A stretch of DNA of 64,000 nt from Aeromonas veronii bv. veronii (GTDB taxonomy: Bacteria; Pseudomonadota; Gammaproteobacteria; Enterobacterales; Aeromonadaceae). The stretch covers positions 20,883 through 84,882 of the forward strand of contig NZ_CDDK01000005.1 in assembly GCF_000820225.1 (NCBI RefSeq), given 5' to 3'. Each line of letters begins with the position of its first letter. Within the stretch, counting starts at the first letter, position 1. The translations under genes and the position numbers were made by a program. Positions 45,755 through 54,917 of this stretch are shown here, in pieces. Under the pieces are notes generated by a model. It made no database searches, was not told the DNA's origin, and saw only the letters and a list, made by a program, of their open reading frames with translations.

Positions 45755-48310
45755 ATGCAAGATAAACAACTCTCTACCGAGGAACTGATCGCCCAGGATG
45801 TGGGCGCTCGCCTGCCGCTGGGCATCATGGGCTGGCTCATCACAGCACTGGCGCTGGCCTGGTCGCTGTTCCAGCTCTGGATCGCCTCGCCACTCCCCTT
45901 CATGGTGGGGTTTGGCGTACTCAATGACACCGAAACCCGCTCCATTCACCTCACCTTTGCCCTGTTGCTCGCTTTTCTGGTGTTCCCTGCATTTCGTTCC
46001 TCGCCGCGGGATCGGGTTCCCCTCGGTGATATCGCCCTCGGCCTGATCGCTGCTGGCGCCGCCTCTTACCTGTTCGTGATGTATGAAGCGCTGGCGCTGC
46101 GTCCCGGCACCCTCACCACCGCCGATCTGGTGACCGCCTGCATCGGCATTCCGCTGCTGCTGGAAGCGGCGCGCCGCGCCCTGGGGCCGGCACTGGCGGT
46201 CATCGCCATCGTCTTTCTGATCTACAGCCTAGCGGGCCCCTGGATGCCGGGACTGCTGGCACATCGCGGAGTAGGCTTTACCGCGCTGGCCAACCACCAG
46301 TGGATCACCACCGAAGGGGTGTTCGGCATCGCCCTTGGCGTCTCCACCAGCTTCGTGTTCCTGTTCGTGCTGTTCGGCGCCCTGCTGGAACGGGCCGGTG
46401 CCGGTCACTACTTTATCCAGCTCGCTTTCAGCCTGCTCGGTCACTTGCGCGGCGGCCCGGCCAAGGCGGCAGTGGTCGCCTCTGGCCTGACCGGCCTGAT
46501 CTCCGGCTCGTCGATTGCCAACGTGGTGACCACCGGCACCTTCACCATCCCGATGATGAAGAAGGTGGGCTTCAGTTCAGAGAAAGCGGGGGCGGTGGAA
46601 GTGGCCTCCTCGGTCAACGGCCAGATCATGCCGCCGGTGATGGGGGCTGCGGCTTTCCTGATGGTCGAATACGTGGGTATCCCCTATGTGGAGATCATCA
46701 AACACGCCTTCCTGCCTGCCGCCATCTCCTACATAGCGCTGCTCTACATCGTCCATCTGGAGGCACTGAAACTGGGCATGCAGCCCATCGGCAACCATCA
46801 ACCCAAACCCTGGCTGCGTCGCCTGACCGGTTTTGCCTTTGGCGCGGCCCTCATCAGCGGCCTGTCACTGGCGGTCTACTATGGCCTCGGCTGGCTCAAA
46901 CCTGCACTGGGTGAGTACGCACTGCCGGGGATCTCGGTACTGCTGGCTGCCACCTATGTGGCCCTGTTGAAGATCGCCGCCAGCAATGAACCGCTGCCTG
47001 CCGAAGATCCCGACAAGCCGCTCACCGAGTTGCCCAACACCCGCGCCGTGCTGCTCTCCGGCCTGCACTTCCTGCTGCCGGTGGTAGTACTGGTATGGTG
47101 CCTGATGGTGGAGCGCCTCTCGCCGGGGCTGTCAGCCTTCTGGGGGACCGTGATGCTGGTGATCATCCTGCTGACCCAGCGCCCGCTGCTCAACTGGCTG
47201 CGCAAGGACGGCAAGCACGACTACGGCACCGTTGCTGACGGCGTGGTGGATCTGCGGGAAGGGCTGGTCGCCGGTGCCCGCAACATGATCGGTATCGGCA
47301 TTGCCACTGCCACCGCGGGGATTATCGTGGGTGCGGTCTCCCAGACCGGGGTTGGTCTGGTGCTGGCGGATCTGGTGGAGTTCCTCTCCATGGGCAACCT
47401 GCTGCTGATGCTGCTGCTCACCGCACTGCTGAGCCTGATCCTCGGCATGGGGCTGCCGACCACGGCCAACTACATCGTCGTCTCCAGCCTGCTGGCGCCA
47501 GTGGTGGTAACGCTGGGGCAGCAAAACGGGCTGATCGTGCCGCTGATCGCGGTGCACCTGTTCGTCTTCTACTTCGGCATCATGGCGGATGTGACGCCGC
47601 CGGTGGGGCTGGCCTCCTTCGCGGCTGCCGCTGTCTCCAAGGGCGATCCCATCAAGACCGGGATCACGGCGTTTTACTACAGCCTGCGTACCGCGGCGCT
47701 GCCGTTCCTGTTTATCTTCAACACCGATCTGCTGCTGATCGACGTGGACTTCGCCCACGGCGTGCTGATCTTCATCGTGGCGACCATCGCCATGCTGATC
47801 TTCGCCGCCGCCACCCAAGGCTGGTTCCTGGTGAAGAGCCGCTGGTACGAGAGCATGCTGCTGTTGCTGGTCGCCTTTACCCTGTTCCGCCCGGGTTTCT
47901 GGATGGACATGGTGCACGACCCCTATCGCGAGACCCCGCCTGCCCAGCTGGCCCAAACCATGGGTGAAGTGGAGGCGGAGAGCACCCTGCGGCTGCGGAT
48001 CCTCGGTGAAGATGCAGTGGGCAAGCCACGCAAGTTCACCCTGCTGGTCGCCGTACCGGATGGGGCAAATGGCGAAGAGAGGCTGGCCAATCTGGGGCTG
48101 AGCCTCTATGAACAGGATGGCAAGACGCTGATCGACAACGTCGCCTTTGGCAGCCCGGCCGCCACCATGGGACTGGAGTTCGATCAGGAGATCCTCACCG
48201 TCAAGGCGCCGACCGAGCGCTGGACCAAGGAGTGGATGTGGATCCCGGGCTTCCTGCTGTTCGGGGCGATCGTCTGGCTGCAGCGTCGCCGCAGCGTCAA
48301 GGCCGGTTAA
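45755..48310 (+). CDS. Fused TRAP transporter permease (4TM/12TM), TAXI type
   Basis: 851 residues. An N-terminal small-subunit-like region (about four helices) is fused to a DctM-like large permease with about twelve helices (for example SGLISGSSIANVVTTGTF near 250 and GMGLPTTANYIVVSSLL near 567). This is the fused layout typical of TAXI systems, with the receptor encoded upstream. A C-terminal soluble extension of about 130 residues follows the last DctM helices, then a final helix. Uses ion gradients, not ATP. Starts at ATG 45755 within a longer open frame. Confidence 0.9.
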   Translation: MQDKQLSTEELIAQDVGARLPLGIMGWLITALALAWSLFQLWIASPLPFMVGFGVLNDTETRSIHLTFALLLAFLVFPAFRSSPRDRVPLGDIALGLIAAGAASYLFVMYEALALRPGTLTTADLVTACIGIPLLLEAARRALGPALAVIAIVFLIYSLAGPWMPGLLAHRGVGFTALANHQWITTEGVFGIALGVSTSFVFLFVLFGALLERAGAGHYFIQLAFSLLGHLRGGPAKAAVVASGLTGLISGSSIANVVTTGTFTIPMMKKVGFSSEKAGAVEVASSVNGQIMPPVMGAAAFLMVEYVGIPYVEIIKHAFLPAAISYIALLYIVHLEALKLGMQPIGNHQPKPWLRRLTGFAFGAALISGLSLAVYYGLGWLKPALGEYALPGISVLLAATYVALLKIAASNEPLPAEDPDKPLTELPNTRAVLLSGLHFLLPVVVLVWCLMVERLSPGLSAFWGTVMLVIILLTQRPLLNWLRKDGKHDYGTVADGVVDLREGLVAGARNMIGIGIATATAGIIVGAVSQTGVGLVLADLVEFLSMGNLLLMLLLTALLSLILGMGLPTTANYIVVSSLLAPVVVTLGQQNGLIVPLIAVHLFVFYFGIMADVTPPVGLASFAAAAVSKGDPIKTGITAFYYSLRTAALPFLFIFNTDLLLIDVDFAHGVLIFIVATIAMLIFAAATQGWFLVKSRWYESMLLLLVAFTLFRPGFWMDMVHDPYRETPPAQLAQTMGEVEAESTLRLRILGEDAVGKPRKFTLLVAVPDGANGEERLANLGLSLYEQDGKTLIDNVAFGSPAATMGLEFDQEILTVKAPTERWTKEWMWIPGFLLFGAIVWLQRRRSVKAG

Positions 48311-48330
48311 CCCACCGGGCAGATGAGACC

Positions 48331-48357
48331 GAGGGCCGCTATTGCGGCCCTCTTTTT
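48331..48357 (+). terminator. Intrinsic terminator after TRAP permease gene
   Basis: GAGGGCCGC (48331-48339) pairs with GCGGCCCTC (48344-48352) around TATT and is followed by five T residues. Confidence 0.9.
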
Positions 48358-48830
48358 ATTGCCTTGCCCTCTGCGGCTCTTGCGATGAGCGACAGTCATG
48401 GAAAGGGTAAGCGGTGGCGAGCGGCCAAAAAAGTGGGGTGACATGTCCATGTCACCCCCTCGCAAATAGCATGTTCCATATTGGAGTCCGGCCACGCCGG
48501 GTCTCTGTTTCACTTTCCGATAGTTCGCGACCCATCTGAAGTGAGCGCCAATTGCAGCGATGCAACTGGCCAGCTACCCGTTACAACCTTCGTCCACACG
48601 GCAGACAAGCCGCCGTGTTTGTCCTTGCAACTGAAATATTACGCATAAAAACAAAATAAAAAACGTTTTTATGCTAATTCCATTCACATCAGAGTACAAA
48701 AAACAGCCTTATCATCACCACTAAATTGTTATAAAACAGCAAGATAGATTCATGCATGGTTATTCACCCGCAAAGGGTATCAGCAATGGCTTACAAGGCT
48801 TTGCGAGATCTCGCACAAAAAATGGCCGCC
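48358..48830 (-). other. Intergenic region with strong structures
   Basis: About 470 bases with no supported protein gene. A perfect 11-bp palindrome (48435-48458) is followed on the minus strand by CACTTTTTT. Upstream on the same strand are a GCCGTGT/ACACGGC hairpin (about 48597-48618) and an AT-rich stretch with an inverted repeat, GCATAAAAAC (48643-48652) and GTTTTTATGC (48665-48674). This would fit a 200-nt small RNA, but I recognise no family. Confidence 0.45.
48429..48458 (-). terminator. Minus-strand intrinsic terminator with 11-bp stem
   Basis: GGGGTGACATG (48435-48445) pairs with CATGTCACCCC (48448-48458) around 2 bases; T-run on the minus strand (A-run 48427-48432). It lies 370 bases past the phospholipase D-family gene, which is far for that gene's own terminator. 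Confidence 0.7.
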
Positions 48831-50084
48831 TCACAGCCAACGGCGCAGGGGCAACCAGTCACTCAGGCGTGCTATCAGTCGCCTTGACCACCCTTCGGGT
48901 TTGCGCGGCAATCCACCCGCCTGCTCCTGCCAGCGAGCCAGCCACATTCGCAGCGCCTCGCAGATCGGCGGGCAGTGCAGATGCAGCATCAGCTCGGTAT
49001 TGAGAAAGAGCGAGCGGGGATCGAGGTTGAGGCTGCCAAACAGCGCCCGCTCCTCCCCCAGCAGGATCAGCTTGGCGTGCAGGCTGCCGTGGTCATGGTC
49101 AAACTCGGCGACCCGGATCCCGCGGCGCAGCAACCAGCCGAGATAGCGTTGGTAAGCGCCATAGACCAGCGGCACATCAGTGCTGGCCAGCGAGTTGGTG
49201 AGAATGTCGATGGCGACCCCCTGCTGGCGCAGCCGCGCCAGACGTTGCCGGAACCCGAGAGTAAGGATGAGGTAAGGGGTCACCAACCCCAGCGAGCCGG
49301 GATTGTCAGCCAGCTGGCGCCACAGCTGACGGGCAGTGGTGGGACGGGAGATTAGCCCCTTGCCGGGACGGTCGAACCACACCTCGGCCCGCCCCTCATG
49401 CCATTGCAGCGGCACATCGCGCTCGTCAAACAGTGCCGCGGGCAGATCGTAGACCGTCGCTACCGCCGGATCCGTCATGGTGAACAGGAAGTCGTTGACC
49501 ACCTCTATTTCGGCGGGCAGCAGCTCGCGGCGCAGCAGATGGCGGATGGGGTGACTCCAGCGGCTGTGCCAGAACTGCTCGAACCCCTGCACCATCTGCT
49601 GGCACAGCCCCCCCTGACAGGCGAGATCGAGATCCACGAAGGGAGCCTGCGGATCCAGACCGAAGTAGCGATCGCCGATGTTGCGCCCGCCGATCAGCGC
49701 CAGCTTGCCATCCACCAGCAGCAGCTTGTTGTGCATCCGGTGGTTGATGCGGCGAAAGCTGAGCAGCCCCTCCAGCAGCAGTGCCAGCGGGCGCCAGCCC
49801 CGCAGCCAGAAGGGGTTGAACAGCCGTACCTCGATCCCCGGGTAGTGAGCCACCATCTCCAGAAAGCGGTTGTCACCGGCATAGAGATCATCCACCAGCA
49901 GTTGTACCTTGACGCCACGCCGGGCGGCGTGAAGCAGCTCGCTCAGCAGCAGCTTGCCGCTGCTGTCCTCCTCCCAGCTGTAGTACTGCGCCTGGATCCG
50001 CTCGCGGGCATGGCGGATCCAGTGGCAGCGTACCTTGAGCGCCAGCAGGGGATCATCGATCAGGGCAAAGGATCCGGGGATCAT
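48831..50084 (-). CDS. Phospholipase D-family protein (cardiolipin synthase-like)
   Basis: 417 residues with two HKD-type motifs: HNKLLLVDGKLALIGGRN (about 118-135) and HAKLILLGEERALFGSLN (about 344-361). In the second, the usual Asp is replaced by Gly (HAKLILLG). It resembles ClsC-type cardiolipin synthases or other phosphatidyltransferases; I cannot choose. No signal peptide or membrane helix is obvious. Stands alone on the minus strand. Confidence 0.85.
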   Translation of the reverse strand: MIPGSFALIDDPLLALKVRCHWIRHARERIQAQYYSWEEDSSGKLLLSELLHAARRGVKVQLLVDDLYAGDNRFLEMVAHYPGIEVRLFNPFWLRGWRPLALLLEGLLSFRRINHRMHNKLLLVDGKLALIGGRNIGDRYFGLDPQAPFVDLDLACQGGLCQQMVQGFEQFWHSRWSHPIRHLLRRELLPAEIEVVNDFLFTMTDPAVATVYDLPAALFDERDVPLQWHEGRAEVWFDRPGKGLISRPTTARQLWRQLADNPGSLGLVTPYLILTLGFRQRLARLRQQGVAIDILTNSLASTDVPLVYGAYQRYLGWLLRRGIRVAEFDHDHGSLHAKLILLGEERALFGSLNLDPRSLFLNTELMLHLHCPPICEALRMWLARWQEQAGGLPRKPEGWSRRLIARLSDWLPLRRWL

Positions 50085-50157
50085 GGTGTCATCCTGCTGT
50101 CATGGCCGGGTGTCATAACGCTGGCGAGCCTCTTCACATATTCAAAAGGAGTTGCTG

Positions 50158-50334
50158 ATGGAACTGCATGATACCCCGATGTTGCGCTATCTGGGCCAGC
50201 TCAGCCAGCCAGATCTCATCCCGGCCACCGGCCCTGCTCACTGGTTTTTGCAACACAGGGACGGTGGCTGGCAATTGCCGACCGTGCAGGCGACCCTGCC
50301 GGTCAACCGGCTCAGGGCTGAGCCGCTTCGATAG
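50158..50334 (+). CDS. Small hypothetical protein (58 residues)
   Basis: An ATG preceded by AAGGAG at ideal spacing (6 bases) opens a 58-codon frame. It starts MELHDTPMLRYLGQ and contains FLQHRDGGWQL. I do not recognise it. Its 3' end overlaps the convergent mltF gene by 23 bases. The strong ribosome site supports it, but it could be chance. Confidence 0.5.
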   Translation: MELHDTPMLRYLGQLSQPDLIPATGPAHWFLQHRDGGWQLPTVQATLPVNRLRAEPLR

Positions 50335-51733
50335 CGGCAGCCTTGCCCTCGATCTGGGGCAGGCTGAAACGATAGGCCACGTAGTACTTGTAGATGGTGC
50401 CGACATAGTTGATCGGCCCCTGTCCGACTTCGTTGGCCACCAGCTGATCCACGTTGCCGAACCAGACGTTGGGATCGAGCCCCAGCTTCTCCGCCTTGCC
50501 TCGCAGCGCCTGCACCCGGTTCGGCCCGGCGTTGTAGGCGGCGAGGGCAAACAGGTGGCGGTTGAGCCGATCCAGCTTGGGATCATTGAAGTAGGTATCG
50601 AGGATCAACCGCATGTAGCGGCAGGCGGCCTCCACATTGCCCTCCAGCGTGGTGAGTCTGGCGCCGTTGATGCCGACCTCCCGCCCCGTACTGGGCAGCA
50701 GCTGCATGAGGCCCACGGCCCCCTTGGGCGAACGCGCCTTGGGATTGAGGCCGGACTCCTTGTAGCCGAGCGCCGCCAGCATCAGCCAGTCGAGATCGTA
50801 TTGATTGGCGTACTTCTCCAGCACTTTGCGAATGGTCGCGAGGCGCCCCATGGGATCCGGCGCCAGGATATTGCTCATCTGATCGCTGCGAATCAGCAAC
50901 CGGCGCAGGGTCATGTCACTGTAAAGGCTGTTGCGGCTGACACTCGCCAGATAGCCATTGACCGCCTTGAGCAGCTCGGGGCTGTTCTTGCGCAGCGCCC
51001 AGGCACTGGTGCCGTTGCTGCGCAGGGGGATCAGCTTGTGGGCCTTGAGGCCGGAGATCATGCCACCCAGCCAGATCCGCCCCTTGTAGCTGTCGGTCAC
51101 CGTCAGGGGAATAATGCCAGCGGCCACCATCTCCAGCAGATCGCCATCCTGCAGGTATTCGGGCACCGTTTCGATATAGACGGGGGGCAACCCCAGCTCG
51201 CGAAACAGCCAGTTGAGCTGGCGCAGACTCTCGTAGTAGCTGGAGCTGGCACGCACCCAGACCCGCCTGCCGGAGAGCTGGGTAATGCGGCTGAAGGCGG
51301 GCAGGCTCTGCTGGCTCACCACCCACTCCTCGATGGATGAAATGAGCGGCCGGGAGAAGGCCACCTGTTCACGCCGGGTCGGGGTCACCGTCATGGTCGC
51401 CGCCACCAGATCGCCACGCCCCTCGGTCAGATAGTCCAGCAGCTTGTCCTGACGCACCGGGATGTAGACCACCTTGAGTTTGACCTTCTCTTTGGCGAGA
51501 TAGGTCTTGTTCAGCCAGCGCTCGAACCCTTGCAGCTGATTGACCAGAATGCCGTACTGGGCGCCGCGATCGAGAAAGTAGAAGCCGCGCTCATAGACCA
51601 CCAGCGCCCTAAGTTCGCGCTTTTGCAGAATGCTTTCGAGATCCCCGGGTTGGGGCAGACGCTGTGGCTTGAGTTCAGCCGCGAGCAGGGGAAAACAGCA
51701 GAGGGCCAGCAGCGCCCAGATCCAGCGTCGCAT
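50312..51733 (-). CDS. mltF: Membrane-bound lytic murein transglycosylase F-like protein
   Basis: 473 residues. Signal peptide (MRRWIWALLALCCFPLLA/AE), a bacterial solute-binding-like domain (about 45-265) and a C-terminal SLT lysozyme-like domain. The catalytic Glu is in ALGYKESGLNPKA (about 335), with GLMQLLPST and ALAAYNAGPNRV following. This is MltF architecture; it cleaves peptidoglycan to 1,6-anhydro products. The cysteine at the signal end is not a clear lipobox. ATG at 51733 chosen over an upstream in-frame start at 51784. Confidence 0.9.
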   Translation of the reverse strand: MRRWIWALLALCCFPLLAAELKPQRLPQPGDLESILQKRELRALVVYERGFYFLDRGAQYGILVNQLQGFERWLNKTYLAKEKVKLKVVYIPVRQDKLLDYLTEGRGDLVAATMTVTPTRREQVAFSRPLISSIEEWVVSQQSLPAFSRITQLSGRRVWVRASSSYYESLRQLNWLFRELGLPPVYIETVPEYLQDGDLLEMVAAGIIPLTVTDSYKGRIWLGGMISGLKAHKLIPLRSNGTSAWALRKNSPELLKAVNGYLASVSRNSLYSDMTLRRLLIRSDQMSNILAPDPMGRLATIRKVLEKYANQYDLDWLMLAALGYKESGLNPKARSPKGAVGLMQLLPSTGREVGINGARLTTLEGNVEAACRYMRLILDTYFNDPKLDRLNRHLFALAAYNAGPNRVQALRGKAEKLGLDPNVWFGNVDQLVANEVGQGPINYVGTIYKYYVAYRFSLPQIEGKAAAIEAAQP

Positions 51734-51961
51734 CACGATGGCTGCCCCTGTGCTGAGGTCACGCCTGCTGCCTGTTGGCAGCACGGATCACGATAGAGGG
51801 TGGGATTGGGGGCAGAGATCCATCGCTGCGTCATGATGTTTGCGCCTTCTGTTGGCCGACTCGCGCCGGGCAAAACGTCTGTGGGATAGAGTAACTATAG
51901 AACGCCGACCCACAGCAGAAGGGTCAACACGGCAGGCAAACCTGCCGCGTTATCAGACAAC

Positions 51962-52264
51962 TCAGATAGAGCGGGCCCGCATTTCGAAAATCAGTTTTTC
52001 GGCGGTGCAGGTGAATTGCAGGCGGGCTTTCAGGATCACGCCGTTGGCGCCCTGGGTCAGTTCACTGCTCACTTGAGCTTCGGCAGTGACCTGTTTGGCC
52101 AGAGCTTCATAGGCAGCCAGCTTGGCGCGGGCATCCGCCTCGGCAGCGGCTTCAATAACCAGATCCATCACATCGTCGCCTTCGCCGATGATGGTGCCGA
52201 TCTCGGCAAAACAGCCGCAGCTGTCACAGGTTTCGTTCAGTTCAACTTTCTCGTCTACAGACAT
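51962..52264 (-). CDS. yfcZ: DUF406/YfcZ family protein
   Basis: 100 residues. The N-terminal CDSCGCFAEIGTIIGEGDD motif region and an Ala-rich helical middle followed by FTCTAEKLIFEMRARS match the YfcZ/YiiS family. Function unknown. It begins 16 bases after the TatA/E-like stop and has GTAGGAG upstream. A CGGCAGG/CCTGCCG hairpin (51930-51947) lies just past its stop and may end the transcript. Confidence 0.87.
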   Translation of the reverse strand: MSVDEKVELNETCDSCGCFAEIGTIIGEGDDVMDLVIEAAAEADARAKLAAYEALAKQVTAEAQVSSELTQGANGVILKARLQFTCTAEKLIFEMRARSI

Positions 52265-52280
52265 TTTCTACTCCTACTGC

Positions 52281-52442
52281 TTATTTCGGATGATTTGCGT
52301 CGTCACGCATCGCCTTGCGAAAATCTTTGATGGCGGTACCCAAATCCTCACCTGCACTGGCAAGACGCTTGCTGCCGAAGACCAGCACAACGACCAGCAA
52401 GAGGATCAACATATGCCAGATATGAATTCCACCGAGTCCCAT
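52281..52442 (-). CDS. Very small TatA/E-family protein
   Basis: A 53-residue frame: MGLGGIHIWHMLILLL, then VVVLVFGSKRL, a hydrophobic helix followed by FG and an amphipathic helix (AGEDLGTAIKDFRKAMR). This is the TatA/TatE pattern, forming pores with TatBC for folded proteins. At 53 residues it is shorter than E. coli TatE (67). No tatB or tatC is next to it, so it would be an extra subunit. GGGAG lies upstream of the ATG. It is followed by yfcZ. Confidence 0.85.
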   Translation of the reverse strand: MGLGGIHIWHMLILLLVVVLVFGSKRLASAGEDLGTAIKDFRKAMRDDANHPK

Positions 52443-52552
52443 AGGGATACTCCCTCACAAAGAGATATCTGTTACTTGTATCAAAATAGAGCGCAGGGAT
52501 TGTTGGGCAAAATCAAGGCAGGTGCAAGTGAGCAAATAAATCATAGCCAAAA

Positions 52553-52575
52553 AATAGGGCGACCCTGAGGTCGCC
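52553..52575 (-). terminator. Hairpin upstream of the TatA/E-like gene (attenuator-like)
   Basis: GGCGACC (52558-52564) pairs with GGTCGCC (52569-52575) around CTGA, followed by a T-run on the minus strand (A-run 52550-52555). It lies between the divergent LysR gene and the TatA/E-like gene. As no gene ends there, it may act as an attenuator or end a short RNA. Confidence 0.5.
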
Positions 52576-52718
52576 ATATTGATTGTGCTACATGTCCCCT
52601 CAACCGCTACATCCTGTACCAGTGGTTCATGCGAACCTGAGACCATTCGAGGATAAGATCGCCAAGATATGAAAACAAATGGTATAAATTCATCTTAGAA
52701 TTGAAGAGGATTCATATC

Positions 52719-53687
52719 ATGCTGCTGGAACAACTGGGTCGCATCGACCTCAATTTGCTGATTATCCTGCAGGTACTGCTGGAAGAGCGCAACGGCAGCA
52801 AGGCCGCACGCCGCCTTCATCTGAGCCAGTCCGCGGTCAGTAAAGCCCTCGGCCGTCTGCGCGATACCTTCAATGATCCCCTCTTCATCCGCTCTGCCTA
52901 CGGGCTGGAACCCACCGGCCGTGCCCTTGCACTGCAGCAGCAGTTGCAACCCATCCTGCTGTCGCTGGATAACCTGATCCAGCCGCCCGAGTTCGACCCC
53001 GCCAGCTCGGAGCGGGAGTTCGTCATCGCCAGCATGGACAGCGCCTTCACCCTGTTTGCCCCGCTCTACCTGAGCGAGCTGAAGCGGCAGGCACCAAGGA
53101 TCCGCTTGCGCTACGAGGAGTGGACCGAGAACAGCCTGACCGAGATGAGTCAGGGACAGGTGGACATCGCCTTCGCGGTGCGGGAGAACTGCATCAGCTC
53201 CGATTATCGGCTCGATACCCTGCCCGACAGCATCTGTCAGCGAGTGCTGGCGGTCGATGATCTCACCTGTCTGGTGCAGCAGCACCACCCCGCGCTGCGA
53301 GAGCCCAACTGGAATCTGGAGCACTACCTCAGTTATCCCCATGTGCAGACTTACTGCGAGGGACGAGACCGCTGGATGCTGGATCACAAGCTGGCAGAGC
53401 AGGATCTTTACCGGCGTATCGAGGCAACCGTGCCCTCCTTCGAGGCGGCGCTGCGGATGGGGATGCACTCCGACATGATAGTAACGCTCTCCCGGCTCTA
53501 CGCACGCCACGCTACCCAGGTCTATCCGCTGTTGCAGCTACCGCTGCCCATCGGGTTGGACAGCATCTCCCATCTGCTCATCTGGCATCAGCGTCACCGC
53601 GAGGATCCGGGCCACCGCTGGCTGCGGGAATTGCTGCTCTCCCTCATCATGAGCAAACTGGAACCCGCTGCGACCACTCACGAGTGA
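52719..53687 (+). CDS. LysR-family transcriptional regulator
   Basis: 322 residues with N-terminal LysR helix-turn-helix (DLNLLIILQVLLEERNGSKAARRLHLSQSAVS) and an effector domain resembling NodD/LeuO-type regulators (EREFVIASMDSAFTLFAPL). The ATG at 52719 has AGAGGA upstream. It is divergent from the TatA/E-like gene; target unknown. Confidence 0.9.
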   Translation: MLLEQLGRIDLNLLIILQVLLEERNGSKAARRLHLSQSAVSKALGRLRDTFNDPLFIRSAYGLEPTGRALALQQQLQPILLSLDNLIQPPEFDPASSEREFVIASMDSAFTLFAPLYLSELKRQAPRIRLRYEEWTENSLTEMSQGQVDIAFAVRENCISSDYRLDTLPDSICQRVLAVDDLTCLVQQHHPALREPNWNLEHYLSYPHVQTYCEGRDRWMLDHKLAEQDLYRRIEATVPSFEAALRMGMHSDMIVTLSRLYARHATQVYPLLQLPLPIGLDSISHLLIWHQRHREDPGHRWLRELLLSLIMSKLEPAATTHE

Positions 53688-53714
53688 CTGCACGTCCTCT
53701 CGGTAGGAAACAAG

Positions 53715-53739
53715 AACGGGGCTCTGCGTAGCCCCGTTT
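53715..53739. terminator. Bidirectional terminator between LysR and yhgN genes
   Basis: AACGGGGCT (53715-53723) pairs with AGCCCCGTT (53730-53738) between convergent genes, with TTTC on the plus side. Confidence 0.8.
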
Positions 53740-53763
53740 CATTCACTTCAAGATGTAACTCAC

Positions 53764-54363
53764 TCAGCCCTGACCGGTCACCGCCAGATAGTGATGTACC
53801 CCGTCCAGCAACATCTGGACCGAGATCATCACCAGCAGCATACCCATCAACCGCTCCACCGCAGTGAGCCCCCGCTCACCCAGCAGCTTGTTGAATACCT
53901 CGTAGAACATCAGGATCACCGCGCTGGCAGCCCAGGCCAGAAAGAGTGCCAGCGACCAGTCCACCATTCGGGTCGGCTCCTGATTGGCCAGCAGCATCAA
54001 AGAAGCCAAGATAGAAGGACCGGCGATCATCGGGATCGCCATCGGCACCAGGAAGGGCTCCTCGCCCGCCGCCAGCCCGGTCACGCCCCCCTCACTCGGG
54101 AAGATCATCTTGATGGCGATCAGGAACAGGATAATGCCCCCCGCAATGCTGACCGCCTCCTGCCGCAAGTTGAGGAAACCGAGGATCTGCTGACCGACGA
54201 ACAGGAACAGCATCATGATGGCCAGCGAGAAGAGCAGCTCGCGCACCATCACCTTGCGGCGTCGCTTGGGATCGATATGACGCAGAATAGAGAGGAAGAC
54301 CGGCAGGTTGCCCAGCGGGTCCATGATCAGAAACAGCATGACTGCGGCAGAAAAAGTATCCAT
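53764..54363 (-). CDS. yhgN: MarC/YhgN-family membrane protein
   Basis: 199 residues with six hydrophobic helices. MDPLGNLPVFLSIL, PKRRRKVMVREL, GGIILFLIAIKMIFP and AGEEPFLVPMAIPMIAGPSILA closely follow YhgN of enteric bacteria. Inner-membrane protein of unknown function. Confidence 0.92.
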   Translation of the reverse strand: MDTFSAAVMLFLIMDPLGNLPVFLSILRHIDPKRRRKVMVRELLFSLAIMMLFLFVGQQILGFLNLRQEAVSIAGGIILFLIAIKMIFPSEGGVTGLAAGEEPFLVPMAIPMIAGPSILASLMLLANQEPTRMVDWSLALFLAWAASAVILMFYEVFNKLLGERGLTAVERLMGMLLVMISVQMLLDGVHHYLAVTGQG

Positions 54364-54462
54364 ACAACGCCCGGGCTACGCCCTGAATAGGGAAAAGAGA
54401 GGGGGCGAAATATAGCAAAGGGCGAAGAATTGAGCGAGCGCCATGATGCGCTCGCAGCGGGA

Positions 54463-54708
54463 TTAACCGTGGTTGCAGATCTTGTCGGCGCGGGTCTGGA
54501 AACCCTCGGCGGAGTCGATGAATTTGCCGCGGGCAGCCAGAAAGTCGATCAGCGCCTCCGCATCCATCTCGTTGGCACTACAGGTATGAAAACGGGCCTC
54601 GGCACCGAACCGCTCGGCCATCGCCTGCTTCAGGCTGGCACGGGTAAATTGCCCTCCTTGCGCCAGCATCATCTCCATCACTTCGTGACCATGAACCGAT
54701 TGCGACAT
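54463..54708 (-). CDS. yecH: YecH-family (DUF2492) protein
   Basis: 81 residues. SVHGHEVMEMML, FTRASLKQAMAERFGAEARFHTCSAN, and a C-terminal KICNHG match YecH. The His/Cys pattern suggests metal binding. GAGGTGAGAG precedes the ATG. Function unknown. Confidence 0.9.
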   Translation of the reverse strand: MSQSVHGHEVMEMMLAQGGQFTRASLKQAMAERFGAEARFHTCSANEMDAEALIDFLAARGKFIDSAEGFQTRADKICNHG

Positions 54709-54917
54709 CTCTCACCTCAATAATGAACATATTTAATGCCAATTAAATATCTCCCCGCCCGAAGAGATCTTGATATAGGCCAATAAATTGCGCATTTCCT
54801 GGTCAGGGGAGTGGTCACCGCCACCGCTTTGTCGATAATGTGGCAACCCGCGTCAGGGATCGCTACACTGGCGCCCCTTTTTGGCCATCGCAGACAATGT
54901 ATAAGGATATTGGCGTC

